Shown piece by piece: positions 1-12,651 of a stretch of 64,000 nt of DNA. Location: assembly GCA_017163975.1 (NCBI GenBank), contig JAFFSR010000245.1, forward strand, positions 1,875,001 to 1,939,000. Direction: 5' to 3'. The notes beneath the pieces are model-generated. The model was not told where the DNA came from and made no database searches. It saw nothing but the letters and a program-made list of their open reading frames with translations. Origin of the DNA: Anastatus disparis (lineage: Eukaryota; Arthropoda; Insecta; Hymenoptera; Eupelmidae). The translations under genes were made by a program, and so were the position numbers. How positions within the stretch are numbered: the first letter of the stretch is position 1; each line of letters starts with the position of its first letter.

Positions 1-225
1 AATTAATATTTTTTATCCAATAATTGATTCCCTTAGCTCGAACATAAAGCAACGAAAAATAGCTTATGATAGAATAAATTCTAATTTCAGTTTTTTTTAC
101 CAGTTTACGAAAAATGGAAAATGAAATGATTCAAGAAAATTGTGAAAAACTTGCCAAAAATTATGATTGTAAGATATCAGCAGAAAGCTTAGCGACAGAA
201 TGTATACTATTTAAACATTATTTAA

Positions 226-606
226 GAAGGGGCCGAACTATCTGTCTATGTCTAATAGCGTTTTTCATCATTTATGTAAACACTATCCGGTATAACAAGA
301 AAAAAGTAGCAGCCCCCGCTAGATATTAGTATACTTAGTAAATTTTGTAATAACAACCAAATTTTTTACCGCATAGTTTTTGACTAATTAGAGACCTACT
401 AGCAATCTAGAATATAACCTATCTTTTTTTGGTAGGTCTCTAATTATTCAAAAACTACGCAGTGAAAAAATTTGGTTGTAATTACAAAATTTACTTATTA
501 TACTAATATCTAGCGGGGGCTGCTATTTTTTTCTTGTTATACCGGATAGTGTTTACATAAATGATGAAAAACGCTATTAGACAAAGACAGATAGTTCGGC
601 CCCTTC
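226..606. mobile_element. TTAA-target foldback MITE, copy 1 (381 bp)
   Basis: A nearly perfect palindrome with arms of about 170 bp. It starts GAAGGGGCCGAACTATCTGT, ends with the reverse complement, and is flanked on both sides by TTAA (222-225 and 607-610). Removing it with one TTAA restores the hAT transposase frame across the junction. Its terminus shares the GARG-GG and TCTGTC..(T/G)TCTAAT spacing with the foldbacks at 18604, 38675 and 44016. A TTAA target suggests piggyBac-type mobilisation; this is inference because no transposase is present. Confidence 0.85.
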
Positions 607-757
607 TTAAGTCAAATAAAAGAGGAACAAATTTTTACAATTTCTGATTTATGCAAATTAATAAAAACAAACTGTTTAGCATATACATTTCCAAATATTG
701 AAAAATGTTTGCGTATATTTTTGTGCAAGACAGTAAACAAATTGCAGTGGCAACTAG

Positions 758-1292
758 TATTTTTCGATACAAGGGTTCTATGAGTCATTTTCTGGCACGG
801 CGAGGTTAAGCGCTCTAGCGTAGCGAGAGCGTTTACGCCGTGCCGGGAAATGACACATAGGACACGCGTATCGAACACTATTTTCTAGTACGTGTGTGGT
901 AAATCCGCCATACAAAATCTATACTCTTAAAAAGCAATACTAAACAAAAGCTACGCACTCCACGAATGATAATTCAAATAAAAAAAACAAAATCTATGTA
1001 TCCGTAAAACTAGGCATTCCCCAAATGATAAATCAAAAAAAAAGAAACCAAAACAATTTCAAAAATATACTTAGAACGTGAAACTGTATTAAATAATTAT
1101 TAATATGATATACACAAACTGAAAAACTTGCTAGTTATTTAGAAACACAGACACACATATATATGCATAAATATACAAGAATAAGCCGAATGTAAAGCAA
1201 CTGATTCATTGTTCGTAGTATTTCTCATTCCATGATTTCTCAACATAGGACACGGAACAGGGAGCGCTCCAAGCGGATTTAGCGCACGTAGT
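758..1292. mobile_element. 535-bp insertion with ACTAG target duplication
   Basis: ACTAG occurs at 753-757 and 1293-1297, exactly where the hAT transposase reading is interrupted; taking out one copy plus the insert rejoins the frame before the ERSFS motif. Its left end holds a hairpin (about 758-885) with arms around a TTCGATAC...GTATCGAA pair and a GGCACGGCG...CGCCGTGCC pair. The right end repeats the phrase CATAGGACACG in related form. No coding content. Family unknown. Confidence 0.65.
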
Positions 1293-1385
1293 ACTAGAAA
1301 GATCATTTTCGAGTTTAAAATATATAAAGAATGATTTATGAAACATGATGTTACAAGATAGACTTAATTATCTATCGATTATGTA

Positions 1386-1816
1386 CACTTGGCGAAAAGG
1401 ATATTTCTCCAAATGCTAACCTCAAATGTCAACATCGCATATTTTACTACAGGCTTGAGACAATTCCAAATCATAGAGCAAATTTCGCATCATTGTTATT
1501 TATTACTTAAAGACATAATTTTAGTAAACAAACAATATTACTTTCTTTTTTCATGATCCGAATTATTATTTTATTAAATAAAATTTTTATTTCTCAATTT
1601 AATAATCATATAGAATCTAATATGGTGAATTCAAATTATATAAGCAATAAAATTTAAGTTATCATTTCAATTTCGCATGAATAACCTATAAGAAAAAACA
1701 AAATAATCATGATGCGAAACTCAATGCATAATTCGAAGTTTTCTTATGTCTGTGGTAAAATATGCAGCGCTGCCATTTGAGGTACACATTCGAAAAAATA
1801 TCCTTTCCGCCAAGTG
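1386..1816. mobile_element. MITE with TA target (mariner-like), 431 bp
   Basis: The left terminus reads CACTTGGCGAAAAGGATATT and the right is its reverse complement with few changes. The inverted repeat extends inward roughly 70 bp, including CTCAAATG and a TTTTACTACAG/CTGTGGTAAAA pair. The TA dinucleotide flanks both ends (1384-1385, 1817-1818). It interrupts the hAT transposase between the LNYLSI helix and the terminal ISFDDF segment. The TA target points to Tc1/mariner; no transposase is inside. Confidence 0.7.
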
Positions 1817-2112
1817 TACATGGAATCTAATGTACTAAATATGATTTCATTTGATGATTTCATTTTTCATTTTGCTATGAAAAAATCAACAAAAAAAATG
1901 TGGTTTTGTTATATTGTAAATTTGTTTTTATATTTTTATTACTTAATAAATAAATTATTCATTGTTCTAGTATTTACAATTATTATATGTGATTTTATAT
2001 AAATATTTATAAATAATTAATTGATTAAAATTTTTACCAAAAATAGTGGACCTCTCAAAAGCTTGGGGCCCCAAGCACGGGTTTCCTGGGCCTCTATACA
2101 AAGACGTCCCTG

Positions 2113-2470
2113 ATTTCTATTTGAATGTTTATTGGCATAAGCTAATCTTGCTTCAAAATCTCTATCATAGAGTTCAATTCTTATGGTAGCTTTATGATAG
2201 TGAATATTGGCTCATCTTTTTAAATTTCTTCTCAATGTTTTTTCATCCACATCTAAATTTAAGTTTATGGTAAGTCTATTAACAGCTTGAAATGGATCTT
2301 GTTGCATAATATTAACGACATTTTGAATATCGTTTTCGCTTAGTTTTAATGGTTTACGATTGTGACGACGAAGATCATATGGTTCATGTCCTTCAGCTTC
2401 AACTCGGAATCGATTACACCATTTACGCACGCAACTTATAGAGTAATTAAAATATAACGTGAGTTCGGTT
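2113..2470 (-). pseudogene. Tc1-like transposase N-terminal fragment
   Basis: The minus strand reads a helix-turn-helix DNA-binding domain: SISCVRKWCNRFRVEAEG, a basic HNRKPLKLSENDIQ segment, then TLRRNLKR, a TGA stop, and an EARLAYANKHS segment. This order matches the paired HTH of Tc1 transposases just before the DDE domain. The catalytic domain is absent: the fragment stops at the hAT end (2112), and the other side is cut by LINE sequence near 2470. It is a dead fragment sandwiched between two later insertions. Confidence 0.7.
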
Positions 2471-2654
2471 TAAACCGTAAAGACGAGCAGACGTGTTCTC
2501 GTGAGCAGTGCCTAGTATTGATATAAGCGCGTGTTTACAGAGTTCAAATACGTGTTTTTCCAAGAATTCAGTGTGCCTCAAAGATTCATAAAGAAAAGTT
2601 AGAGGCATTTGCAGCTTTTAGCTGCTTTTTCTCTCTATAATATTGTTTAAAAAA

Positions 2655-3822
2655 ATGGCTTCTGATATCAGGGGTCATGATCAAGTAAACCAAAGTTCTT
2701 CTCAGTGAACTGCACCCAAATCTTATGCATGCGTGGCTCATTTACAGAATGATTAAGCTGTTATCATCGAATCAATTGCAGACTGTACAAACGACGATTA
2801 CCTCGATGGCTTAGAACAGTCAGTTAATATCAGTGATATTGTGTGCATATCTAAAATTTCTGGCTCTAGAATAATAGTTTTTCTAACACAAAAATCACTT
2901 GCTGAAGGACCAGTAAATAAAAAAGTGTGTGCGAATGGTACTTTACTTCTTATAAGACCATATATTGAAAGCAATAAAAGAGCTGTAATCTCTAATATCA
3001 GTCCTGTATTGTTCCGAATGATGTTATCTTAGAAGTACTTAAAAAAATAGGCATCACTCCAGTCTCGCAAATTAGTTACATCAGGCCTTCTTAAACCCGG
3101 TCAAGCTCATATTATTTCATATAGGCGTCAAATGTACATAAAGCAAGAAGAGGAGAAAAACATTCCAGAGTCCTTACAAATAAACTACGACGGCGTAAAT
3201 TATCGGGTATATATGATCGCAGATTCCATGAGTTGCTTTATTTGTAAACAAAATGGGCATATAGCTAAGCTCTGCCCGCATTCTAAAGAAAATATACCGC
3301 TTTCTCAGCCTTCCAATACGCAAGACGCCAGCCAAAAAAATACTCACAGCAGCGGTAAAAGCCCCCCTCCTTTCTCTACCACATCAGGCGAATCTCAAGA
3401 AACCTCGTAGCATGAAGCATCCTCTCACATAGACATCAACCCAGCAGAAATGACTAATAACGCTACAGCTGATCCTTCTAAGACTAACGATAACTTCAAG
3501 AAACTTAAAAGCAAAAGAAGAAAACTAAACCAAACCATACAAAACGAAAATATAACCATTGAAAAAAAACGAACTACAAAGCAGCTTACTCATGATAAAA
3601 GATGCAATAGACACTGCAACCGAAAAAAATGACCTAACATATGAAAACTTTAAAGAATTTCTAAAAGGATCATAGTGTCAAAACGATGTTATAAAAATAG
3701 TGATGTCAAGCACATCTGACATCAACAAACTAATAAACATAATGGACGAATTGTACGACAAACTCAACAAAAAATCGCTAAAAGCCACATTTACTAGATT
3801 AAAAAAAGCTATTAAATTATGA
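2655..3822 (+). pseudogene. LINE copy 1 ORF1 (gag-like)
   Basis: Starts at ATG 2655 (MASDIRGHDQ), with stops within the first 35 codons and a frameshift near 3030-3130. Recognisable blocks are DCTNDDYLDGLEQ, the RPYIESNKRAVISN strand, and a zinc knuckle C-x2-C-x4-H-x4-C (CFICKQNGHIAKLC) near 3235-3276. A Lys- and Ser-rich tail follows. The same blocks occur in order in the ORF1 at 14945. ORF1 proteins of this group bind element RNA. The frame is broken at several places, so it is non-functional. Confidence 0.8.
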
Positions 3823-6800
3823 ATGTACAGATCGAGAGTCAGACAGTTTCTCTATCTCTTCAAATTAAAACATACACTAACATAATGAACAATACAATCA
3901 AAACACAATTGAAAATCTTATATTGGAACGTCAGAAGTTTTATGAAGTGCAAAGAAGAAATTCAAAGTGTCTTATACAGTGTTGATATTTTTGTTTGTGT
4001 CGAAACTTGGTTAAATTCAAATATTGACAATATCAGTTTTCCTGGCTTTGTTAATTATAGAATCGATAGATCCTCAGTTGGAAGCGGAATTTTATTATTG
4101 ATTCGGAAAAATATCGTGTTTAAAGAAATTTTAGACATAAAATCTGCCGATCAAACTGTTGAATTATATGGCATAAGAATGACTAATGCAAATCCCACCT
4201 TCAACCTCTAAGTCTGTTCTCCAGGTCACACGCTTTTACTAAGCCAATGGGATATAATCCTATCGAACATTCGGTCTAAAGATAATAACACATCCTTGTC
4301 GGAGATTCTAATGCACACCATGTGGCATGGAATTGCAAAAAAACTGATAAAAACGGCGGAAACCTACTTGAAAACATTGAAAAATACGATCTTTTCATTA
4401 ACAACTACGATACATACTCATTTACATAAAAATTCCGAATCTAACATTGACCTTATTCTTTCTACAAACAATATTGCCGATAAAATTAAAACTCGCGTAG
4501 TAAACGAGACCTAGGGATCGGATCACTGCGCAATATATGTAACATTAAACACTGAAAAATCTATTTATGTGCAAAAATCGTATAAGCTCAGATCCAAAAG
4601 AACTGACTGTAACAATGTCTCCGTACAATTAGATTCGACATATTTCCAATTATTCTCAAACGAATATAAACTGTTTTCCCCCTCAAAAAATGTTTTTTTT
4701 GTAAATATTATAACTGATGCAATTAAAAGCAGCACGCCTCAAAAAAAAGTTGTTGATCCTAAAATACATAGGAACCCCGTTGCCTGGTGGGACAACGAAT
4801 GCCAAGGAATAAGAAATGTAAGAAACACCGCCTTAAAAAATTGGCGCAAATCTAATATTGATCAAGACTATACAGAATATAAAAAATTGGTAGCCCAGGC
4901 CCGGAAAACCTTCCAAACAAAAAAACGACTCAGCTTCAAAACCTTTGCCAAATCAATCAACTTACAAACTAATCAACACATATGGAACATCTGCAAAATC
5001 TTTAAAAATAAATGGATAAAGATTCAACCCCAGCACAATACAGAAAATCTACAAACAACAAGTAAATAAGAAGCGATTAACAAAAACTATTCTCCGTGGG
5101 CTCCCAATGATCCTAACTTCATGCCTGAAAGTCAAGACAACGAATTTCTTGAAGCCCACTTTAGTTTTGCTGAATTCAACATGTCCCTCGATAGCCGCAA
5201 ACGCAACTCCTCACCAGGGCTCGATGGCATAGATTATATGATAATAAAGAACCTTCCACTCAAATACAAACTCATTCTCGTCAACATATTTAATGATATG
5301 TACCAAGCAGGAGACTTTCCAAACAGCTGGAAGCACTCATTTTTACATCTAATTAGCAAGCCAGACGGCAGAAGTTTCCGTCCAGTAGCCTTAACCTCCT
5401 CACTCTGAAAGCTTTTTGAAACCATCGTCAAAAATAAATTTCAGTTCTGGATAGAGCAAAACTCCATTTTACCAGATAGAGCGGATTTTGCTCCGGCCAA
5501 TCTTGCTCTGACAATTTACTCCATCTTACTATGAAAGCGCAGCAGGCTTTTTGAAAACAAAAACCTTTGTTCGCTGCTTTTTTCGATGTATGTGGTGCTT
5601 TTCATAATGTAGACAACAACATCGTACTAAAAAAACTAGCCGGAATAGGATGCCCTTACAAGCTACTGCAATTCATTAAATTTATTACATATGAAAGAAT
5701 TATTCATACAAACGAATTCAACCATTACAGATTATTACATTAAGGGGTTCCCCAAGGAGACGTACTAAGCCCACTACTCTTAATCATATACGTCGCTGAA
5801 ATCATTAAAAACTTACCAAAAACAGTCACTATATCACAGTTTGCTGACGACATTGCACTTTATTCAATAAACAAAAATTCTCTTCAGAAAGCTATCGCCA
5901 CCATTGAAAAAAATTTATCACACCTCGGATTAACTCTGGCAGTTCACAAGACAGTGTTTATCAACTTCAACAACCAAAACAGCGCACCTGGAGACACTTC
6001 GATCAAAGTCAATAACTGCACCATTTACTCATCAGAAACCACTCGCTTTCTAGGCATAATATTCGACCACAAGCTTTCGTTTCTCCCTCAAATCAACGAG
6101 TTATACAAAATATGCCAAAGATCTTTGAATATTCTTAAATATCATCAATTCATCAATAAACTCGAGCGAATCCAATATTCCGCTATTCGATCAGCCCTTG
6201 GCTATCGCAAAACTACACCTACAAACATACTGTTAGGGGGATCCAAGCTCCCTCGCATATACGACAGAAGCAAATTCCTATGCCAAACTTACTTAACAAA
6301 AGTCCTTTCCAACGAATCTCTTCCAGTCAACAAACTTATAAACATATATCATAAAAATGAAAAGAAAAAAAAGAGAAAGCGAAAAAGACTATTTGAAATC
6401 TGCATCAACAATGTATTTCAACACTGGCCTCTCCTCTTCAAAACAAAAAAAAATACAGTCTATTCCAATACACCTACAAAACAGTCACAATTTCTATACT
6501 GGTGAATTCTGATTTAGGCACACAAATTAAAAATCACACAATTTCAAATTCGGAATTCAAGCAGCAATACAACGCAGAAGGCTCCAACTTAATATTCACG
6601 GACGGAAGCAAAAGACCTAACTCTCTCTCTGTAGGTTTTTCTTGCATATGTTTGAACCTAAATATAATAAAAACCCAAAGCTTAAATAAGCACACTCCGT
6701 ATTTACCGCTGAATGTACAGCCATAGCTGACGCAATCCTCTCATATATGAAATAAAAAAGAAATACATTGAATTCGTGGAAAAAAAAAGAAACTGGTTCC

Positions 6801-7345
6801 ATTAACTTCTATTAGCACAGGGGAATCACAGAGAATGAAATTGCAGATCAAACAGCCAAAGAAGCTTGCCTCATCTCTGAAGGCCCAACTACTCCTATCA
6901 TTTGCAAAGACCTGCACGCACTCTACAAAGAAAAAATATTAACAGACACAAAACTAAACACTATTGATTTGGCACAAATAAAAGGCAAAGGGTTCTTTGA
7001 ATACTTCTACATCATCCAGTCGAGACCATGGTTCTATAATAAAAATCTTCCCCGTAAACTTATAGCCAAAATCAACCGTTGTCTTGCTGATCACTACAAC
7101 CTAGCTGCATCTGTAGCTCGAGTATCCATAATCAATGACCCTAAATGTCCTTGCCTCAAATATGACCAAGACTTGATCACGTCATTTGGCAGTGCAGTCT
7201 TTATGACACTCATCACAAAGAATTATTGCAAGATCTCACTAAACAAAACTTAAAATTACCTCTTCGCATGAATGTATTACTACACGCACCAAATGTAACT
7301 GCCTTATCATTTGTACAAGCGTTTTTCAAAAAATTAAAAATATGA
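3819..7345 (+). pseudogene. LINE copy 1 ORF2: endonuclease-RT-RNase H
   Basis: Reading jumps between frames. APE-type endonuclease: LKILYWNVRSFMKCKEEI and SVDIFVCVETWL (3900-4015), then an NIDLILS block (4441-4470). Reverse transcriptase: SSPGLDGIDYMI near 5210, FRPVALTSSL near 5380, PQGDVLSPLL (5752-5780) and the catalytic FADDIAL (5839-5860). RNase H: IFTDGSKRPN (6592-6620), later an ITENEIADQTAKE block (6829-6867). The C-terminal cysteine-rich segment is at 6969-7253. Many stops and frameshifts. The sister copy at 16236 shows the intended order. Confidence 0.8.
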
Positions 7346-7440
7346 GCTCTGTACTTTCTTACAATGTAACACTATATAAACCACTGTTTGGCGAATAAAT
7401 CATAATTAATTTAATGCTTTCAATAAAAAAAATAAAACGC

Positions 7441-8182
7441 AATTTCTTCTATGACTGATTCCATTCAGATTCATGCAGGCCGTCACTGATCAAATTTTTC
7501 TTCTCTTCTAAGTGATAAAAATACCTTCCAATACGTATATAAAGATAAAATTTAACTCATAGAACGCTCGAAAATATGTTTTTTCCTCGCTACAGCGTAT
7601 TTGGTGGTGGGTGTAAGAATAAAAATTCAAAAATTGAAAATGAACCTTTATTTACAAATTGCCGTAGCTCCATAAATTTTTTACCTTTTTGGACGTTCTT
7701 TTAATGAAAATGTGCAAAATTCAGTCTATTTTTAAATGATGTTTTGATTTTTGCGATTCAAATTGATTTCTCTGAGTTATTCATGAAAAACCGAAAATAG
7801 CGATTTTTTTCAAACGCAATGTTCTTAAAAACTATATTTTTTTTGTTGAAATTTTTATATGTTTTCATGCATAAAAAATACTAACTTTTAGGATAGGTGA
7901 GAATATGCCATTTTGCCTTATTTTTTTTAAACAGATTTTTAAACGTTTTTTTTATATTTTCCATTTTAAAGCATTGATACCATGGCGCATCATGCCATTT
8001 TTCCAATTATTACGTCTTTTTACAATTTGTTTATGTTTTTATTTATTAATTTATCAAAAATATTAACAAAAATCTTTAAAATAAACCCTCGATTGAATTT
8101 TTTATCAATTAGAACCGAAGTTATGATGATTTTAAGTTTATAAAAATAGAAATTTTTTTTGTTAATAATTAAAAGTTTTTAT
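7441..8182. other. AT-rich intergenic stretch
   Basis: No coding trace, RNA gene or clear repeat seen on either strand. Poly-T and poly-A rich. Confidence 0.5.
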
Positions 8183-9053
8183 TCAGTTTGAATTTTGCGC
8201 CCACGATTTAAATTTACTAAGTTTCTGGTTCTCGCAATAAACGCAAAGACACGAATCGTTTCGTGGAAGGGGTATAACCCACTTTGGTCTTAAGGCATAG
8301 AATATTGATTTGCCGATTTTTGTTTTAATTTCAGGATTTTCTTCTATAAATAATTTATATATTTCTTTTATGCTTCGCGTAAAAAAGCGTTTAACTTTTT
8401 TAGTTTTTATACCATTTTCTTTAACAGACATTGTGTCACTTTTATTTGCACTTTGACGTGAACAATTGAAATCATCGTTTAAATAATAATTTTCCATTCT
8501 CGTTATAATTTCACTATCCAAAGAATGGCCACAATAGTTCTCAGGCTTTTTGTAAATATCTTTATTATTTATCAATGATCTTGATCAATCATATAAACAG
8601 TTACATTCGATAAAACTGATTATAAATAATTTTTGGAAATGTTGCTTGGTATAAGATTTGATAACCGCACTTTCTCAAGAAAATTTGAACAAGTATCTAA
8701 AGCCATTTTAATATTTTCGAGCCATTTATCACATATTTATAATTCGCTATTTTCATTTAATGGGGGCAAATCCGTTACATCATAGACTTTCATAATTTTA
8801 CTTGCTATTTGTGAGTCAAATGCATCGTTTATTTGTTTTCTTTTTTGAAGAGCACAGAATTTTCGCATTTTTCTAACGATACTCTGAGGCAATTACTTGG
8901 AGTCTGATTGAACTGCTATTTAAACTCATAATTTTACTTGCTATTTGTGAGTCAAATGCATCGTTTATTTGTTTTCTTTTTTGAAGAGCACAGAATTTTC
9001 GCATTTTTCTATCGATACTCTGAGGAAATTACTTGAAGTCTGATTGAACTGCT
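8183..9053 (-). pseudogene. Unidentified transposon-type protein remnant
   Basis: A 130-codon minus-strand ORF (8575 to 8183) contains an ENPEIKTKIGKSIFYALRPKW segment followed by a cysteine motif, CLCVYCEN. The LRPKWV...CLC.Y..N pattern recurs, from memory, in arthropod repeat-encoded proteins, but I cannot name the family. Weaker coding-like sequence continues upstream on the same strand (VRKMRKFCALQKRK, then DSQIASKIMKVYDVTDLPPL) with a stop. That upstream part contains a 136-bp direct duplication (8791-8917 and 8927-9053). No function is claimed. Confidence 0.45.
8791..9053. repeat. 136-bp direct duplication
   Basis: Two adjacent copies, 8791-8917 and 8927-9053, each starting CATAATTTTACTTGCTATTT and ending GATTGAACTGCT, differing at a handful of bases. 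Lies in the upstream part of the minus-strand protein remnant. Confidence 0.85.
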
Positions 9054-9089
9054 TTACATTCATTCAATCATTTTTGTTAACAAAAAAAA

Positions 9090-9336
9090 TCACTTAAACT
9101 TGTTATTTTTTCATGAACTTTGAAAATTAGATATCAAGCTCGATAAACCTAACCTCGAAAGACTATACATTCAAAGTTTGTTCATAACTTTTTATGTGTA
9201 GTATTTTAATAAATTTCTTGAGTTTTCCGCACTCAGGATTAATCTTATAAATTTTCTTTCTGTAGTAAAAGAATATGATTTGACGCACCGTTTACTCATG
9301 AACTTTGAATAAAACTATTATTAGGTGGGGATAACT
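9090..9336. repeat. Diverged copy of the TCCGCACT dispersed repeat
   Basis: Shares order and wording with the repeats at 58402 and 61971: TTAGATATCAAGCTCGA, AAACCTAACCT, TTTCTTGAGTT.TCCGCACT, then GACGCA.CGTTTA.TCAT. More diverged, with ends not preserved. Non-coding. Confidence 0.65.
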
Positions 9337-9363
9337 ACGATATCCTCTTAAAAAGGATTAGGC

Positions 9364-9930
9364 TGAAGTTTGTATGCTTAATATTATCACTTGTTAATAA
9401 TAATTTACAAGTTAAATAACTGATCAGGCCCTCGGACAAGCTGAAGATAAGTATTGTTATGAATTTTACAAGTTTTATTTAACTTTGTATCAATCGTGCA
9501 CTCGAAACTTCATAAAATCATTCTTTATAAATTTGATTATGTTATATCCCTGGTAGAAATGTGAGCATTAAAAATGGTGTGTATAAAAATTTGAGGTTAT
9601 TAGTAATAATAATGCCAAAGAAATGGCCAATAAATGTTAAAAAAAGCGTTTCCATTTCTACTGGCCAAAAAATGTTAAAGAAAACGTTTCAATTTCCACC
9701 AGGGATGCTAATACAAAGACAGATTCAAAATCATTTATTACAAGATTTTACTAAATATTCATCATTTTAAATTATTATGAATGATTTTGTGTGCAGGATT
9801 GATATGAAGTTAAATGAAACTTGTAAAATTCATAACAATACCCAACTTCAGTTTGTCCAGAGACCAAATCAGTTACTTAACTTAAAAATTATTATTTACA
9901 AGTAATAATTTCATGAATACAAACTGGAAC
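9364..9930. mobile_element. Foldback element with nested CCCTGGTAG MITE
   Basis: Outer arms 9364-9540 and about 9760-9930 are inverted copies; shared blocks include GTATTGTTATGAATTTTACA and its complement. At the centre (9548-9704) sits a second hairpin beginning CCCTGGTAGAAAT and ending TTTCCACCAGGG, with an internal TGGCCA.TAAATGTTAAA block read in both directions. The CCCTGGTAGAAA terminus recurs at 47620. The small ORF across it is incidental. Confidence 0.65.
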
Positions 9931-12650
9931 GTAAACTTTTTACCACCAGAGAAGACCAACAACTCTCAAAAAGGTTTTGTATAAAAACACAAACAAAAAT
10001 CATCAAAAAACTTAAAAATTAAAAAAAAAAAATATTTTTTAATAATTTATTTTAAAACTTGTCTTTTTGCGAACAATATAATGGAATATTAAAAGAATGA
10101 TTAATAATTTTTGTAATAAAATTGTTAATTATTTTTTTGCTGATATCAAGACAGGTTTTAAAATAAACTGTTACAAGATATTGATTGATTTCTGCTTTCT
10201 TTAAGAAATTCTTCATTCAAAAATATTTATGTTTAACTAATATTATAAAAATAATCAATTAAATATTTTTTTGTTTCAGATTATCCGTTCCAAAGTTCAA
10301 GATAAGAAGCGAAATTTAAATTAACATAATTTATAAAATTTCCATACCATTTGTTCTAAGCTTTACTTGTTTTGTACACTCATCGTTCTAATGTAGATTA
10401 ATATTAATATGAATAAATGTAAATAATTTAAAAAATATAGAAATTTGCCCAGAAGCTTTTTTATTATATCAAACATTAAAAATTATTGGTAGAAGAAAAA
10501 ATATTTTTTTCTTTAATATTCTTTCACTTAGTTTTTTAATAAATTAAAAAAATTTAGATAATTCAACAATACAATTTTTTTTATGCTTTCAATACAAAAG
10601 AAAATTTATGAAACATTTAATTTAATTTTTTCTCCTAAGATTCTTTAACGAAAGAACAAATTAAATAAAACAGAACTTATTTATCAAAATATTATATTAT
10701 TTTTTGACTATTATTATCTTTATGAATTTATTCATTAACTTATTCTTTTTTTAAAATTCAATCAAGAATTAAATGTAATTTTATTATACAACAATCTTTG
10801 TTATTTAACTTATTTTTTTTTATATTAAAATTTTTTAAATATTTAATTATTAAAATAACTTTGTCTTAGGTATCGTTATGTCATATCATTGTCTATAATA
10901 TTTATTTGTTTATTTATTAATTTATTATAACCAAAAAAAGTATTCTATAAAATTTTGCGTGAATAAATTTATATTTTAAAAAAAATATATTAAATACAAT
11001 AATAATATTTAATATTGGATAAATTCAATTTTGAATTTTTCCAATTTTAGGTTAGTTTAGTCTCGTTCCTACGTTCAGCTTCAATCATAAATTATAAAAT
11101 TATGAAGACAGAAACTGTATTATAAAAATCGATTTAAAGTACCCAACTTAACGTACGGAAAATTCAAAAACGTTCTACACGAATTAATGTCTGTCGGGTG
11201 TATGTTATATATTAAAAGTGACATACATGTTATATGGATATTTGTTACTTTTATATCTGATATATGTTATATTTTAGAAGTGACTAAAAGATTTGCAACA
11301 ATATTACCTGTAAAAAACATTACAAGTAAATATTCATTATCTAAATCAACTTCATAATTAATAAAATTAAAATTTTTTTGAAAATTTTCATTTAACTATG
11401 GTAGATATGGGTATCACAGTGGAAGCGACGTATGATGAACTTTAAACTTATAAATTAAAGCTTATAGATGAAGAAAACTTATCATATTTTTTTAAATAAA
11501 ATATTGAAACATTGATGTACTAGAAAAAAATTAATTTAACATTAATTATAGAATTAAAAATAAGAAAAAACGAATTAAAAATAAAATGTATTTGTGGCTA
11601 TTGCTGCGACCTTGTTTCTAATGCTGCGTGCCAGTTACTGCTGAAGCTTAACTTATTTTTTTCACTTTCTTTTTCTTCACTGCACTCTTTTTCATCATTT
11701 TTTAACTTAGACTTAAAATTATTTGAAATATTTTAGGATCTCTAAGCTCGTTGTGACACTTTTACATATTCCGTTCGAAAAGTTGAGATTAGGTTAACCA
11801 TGTATTATAATAATAAAAGGATGCCATCGTAATTCATATTTGGTGATTTTAATGACGCATAATGCTAAGGTACAAAATTGAAATATTAAATATGTGCTAG
11901 GTGAAATTTCCAAAAAATATATAATAAGCCAAGATATATTTTATTTAATAATGATCTTATTTTGCATAAAAAGAATAAAAACAGAAAATATTGTCAAATT
12001 TAGAATGCATACTTGATCGCGATTTTACGAAATTCATCAAGATTTTAGAACAGTTCAATTTCCAATAACAAATATTAAATATTTTTAGACTTTTTTTGTG
12101 AGATATATTTTTTTAAATATTAAATAATATAATATTTGATTATGGCATTCAAATATTATTTATGGACTCGGAAAAAATAATTTTTACAAATTTTATATGA
12201 AAAAACAGTAACTGGCACCTCCATAGCAATACCCCCATCTACCCTACTCTTTTACATATAAAACCATTCCCCTTTTTTATTTTCCCTAATAAATAATTTT
12301 GTTTCGAATTTCCTGTCAAAATAACCTTATATGACATAAATATCGAGTCTGAGTCCGTGAAACAATTGTGAATCTTGTTGTCTAAAGGAAATCAGCATGG
12401 CGTACACGTTTCGCACGCTCTCTTTTTTTCCTCTTCTAATCGTAAAGAGAGCTCTGCTGTAGCCTTGAGTTTTTGTGCATGTATTTTATTTTAAATGTAT
12501 TTTTCTTTATTTCCCAAAATATTTATTTTTTTTATTTTTTCTAAAGTCTTAATTTTTTTCCCTCACGTATTTTTTTTCATTATTTTTTTTAACGCTTGGT
12601 TCCTACGCTTTATACAAAGCTTTTTATATACATCATTTTTAATATTAAAC
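9931..12650. other. AT-rich intergenic DNA
   Basis: No gene seen. Long A/T runs. A short inverted pair, GTGCCAGTTACTG near 11627 and CAGTAACTGGCAC near 12207, may mark the arms of an old element but is too short to prove one. Confidence 0.5.
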
Positions 12651-12651
12651 T

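Larger units (their letters stand above)
2..1910 (+). pseudogene. hAT transposase C-terminal half (ZMYM1-like), broken
   Basis: The translated pieces join as a hAT/ZMYM1-like transposase C-terminal (dimerisation) region. The first piece (2-110, then 114-225 after a frameshift) holds SESLATEC-like helices ending FKHYL. 607-752 reads FPNIEKCLRIFL. 1298-1383 has the conserved ERSFSSLK, then a TGA and LQDRLNYLSI. 1819-1910 reads ISFDDFIFHFAMKKS, the usual tail. The hAT signature is the ERSFS..K, RL..LS and DF..KK order. It is dead: one frameshift, at least one internal stop and three insertions. Confidence 0.8.
2..2112 (+). mobile_element. hAT transposon, 3' part, multiply interrupted
   Basis: The right end is seen directly: bases 2099-2112 read CAAAGACGTCCCTG, which on the other strand is a hAT-type terminus starting CAGGGACG. 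Upstream lies a hAT transposase in pieces (2-225, 607-752, 1298-1383, 1819-1910). The left end lies outside the window. Three separate elements interrupt it (226-606, 758-1292, 1386-1816). If the element is intact at its right end, the 8-bp target duplicate should be ATTTCTAT after 2112. It sits against a Tc1-like transposase fragment, so it probably inserted into one. The family call is firm; the exact subfamily is not. Confidence 0.8.
2470..7440 (+). mobile_element. I-like LINE, copy 1 (decayed)
   Basis: Non-LTR retrotransposon with 5'UTR, ORF1 with CCHC knuckle, and ORF2 with endonuclease, reverse transcriptase and RNase H, ending in an A-rich tail (GCTTTCAATAAAAAAAATAA) near 7410-7440. 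It is clearly related to the better preserved copy at 14719-20462 but much more damaged. Insertion of this copy cut the Tc1 fragment at its 5' side. I see no clean target duplication. RNase H places it in the I/R1/LOA group of LINEs; the exact clade is uncertain. Confidence 0.85.

Noticed and set aside
1814..2002. 62-codon ORF starting MYMESNVLN
   Set aside because: Its first part is the hAT transposase tail; the rest is AT-rich read-through. Not a separate gene.
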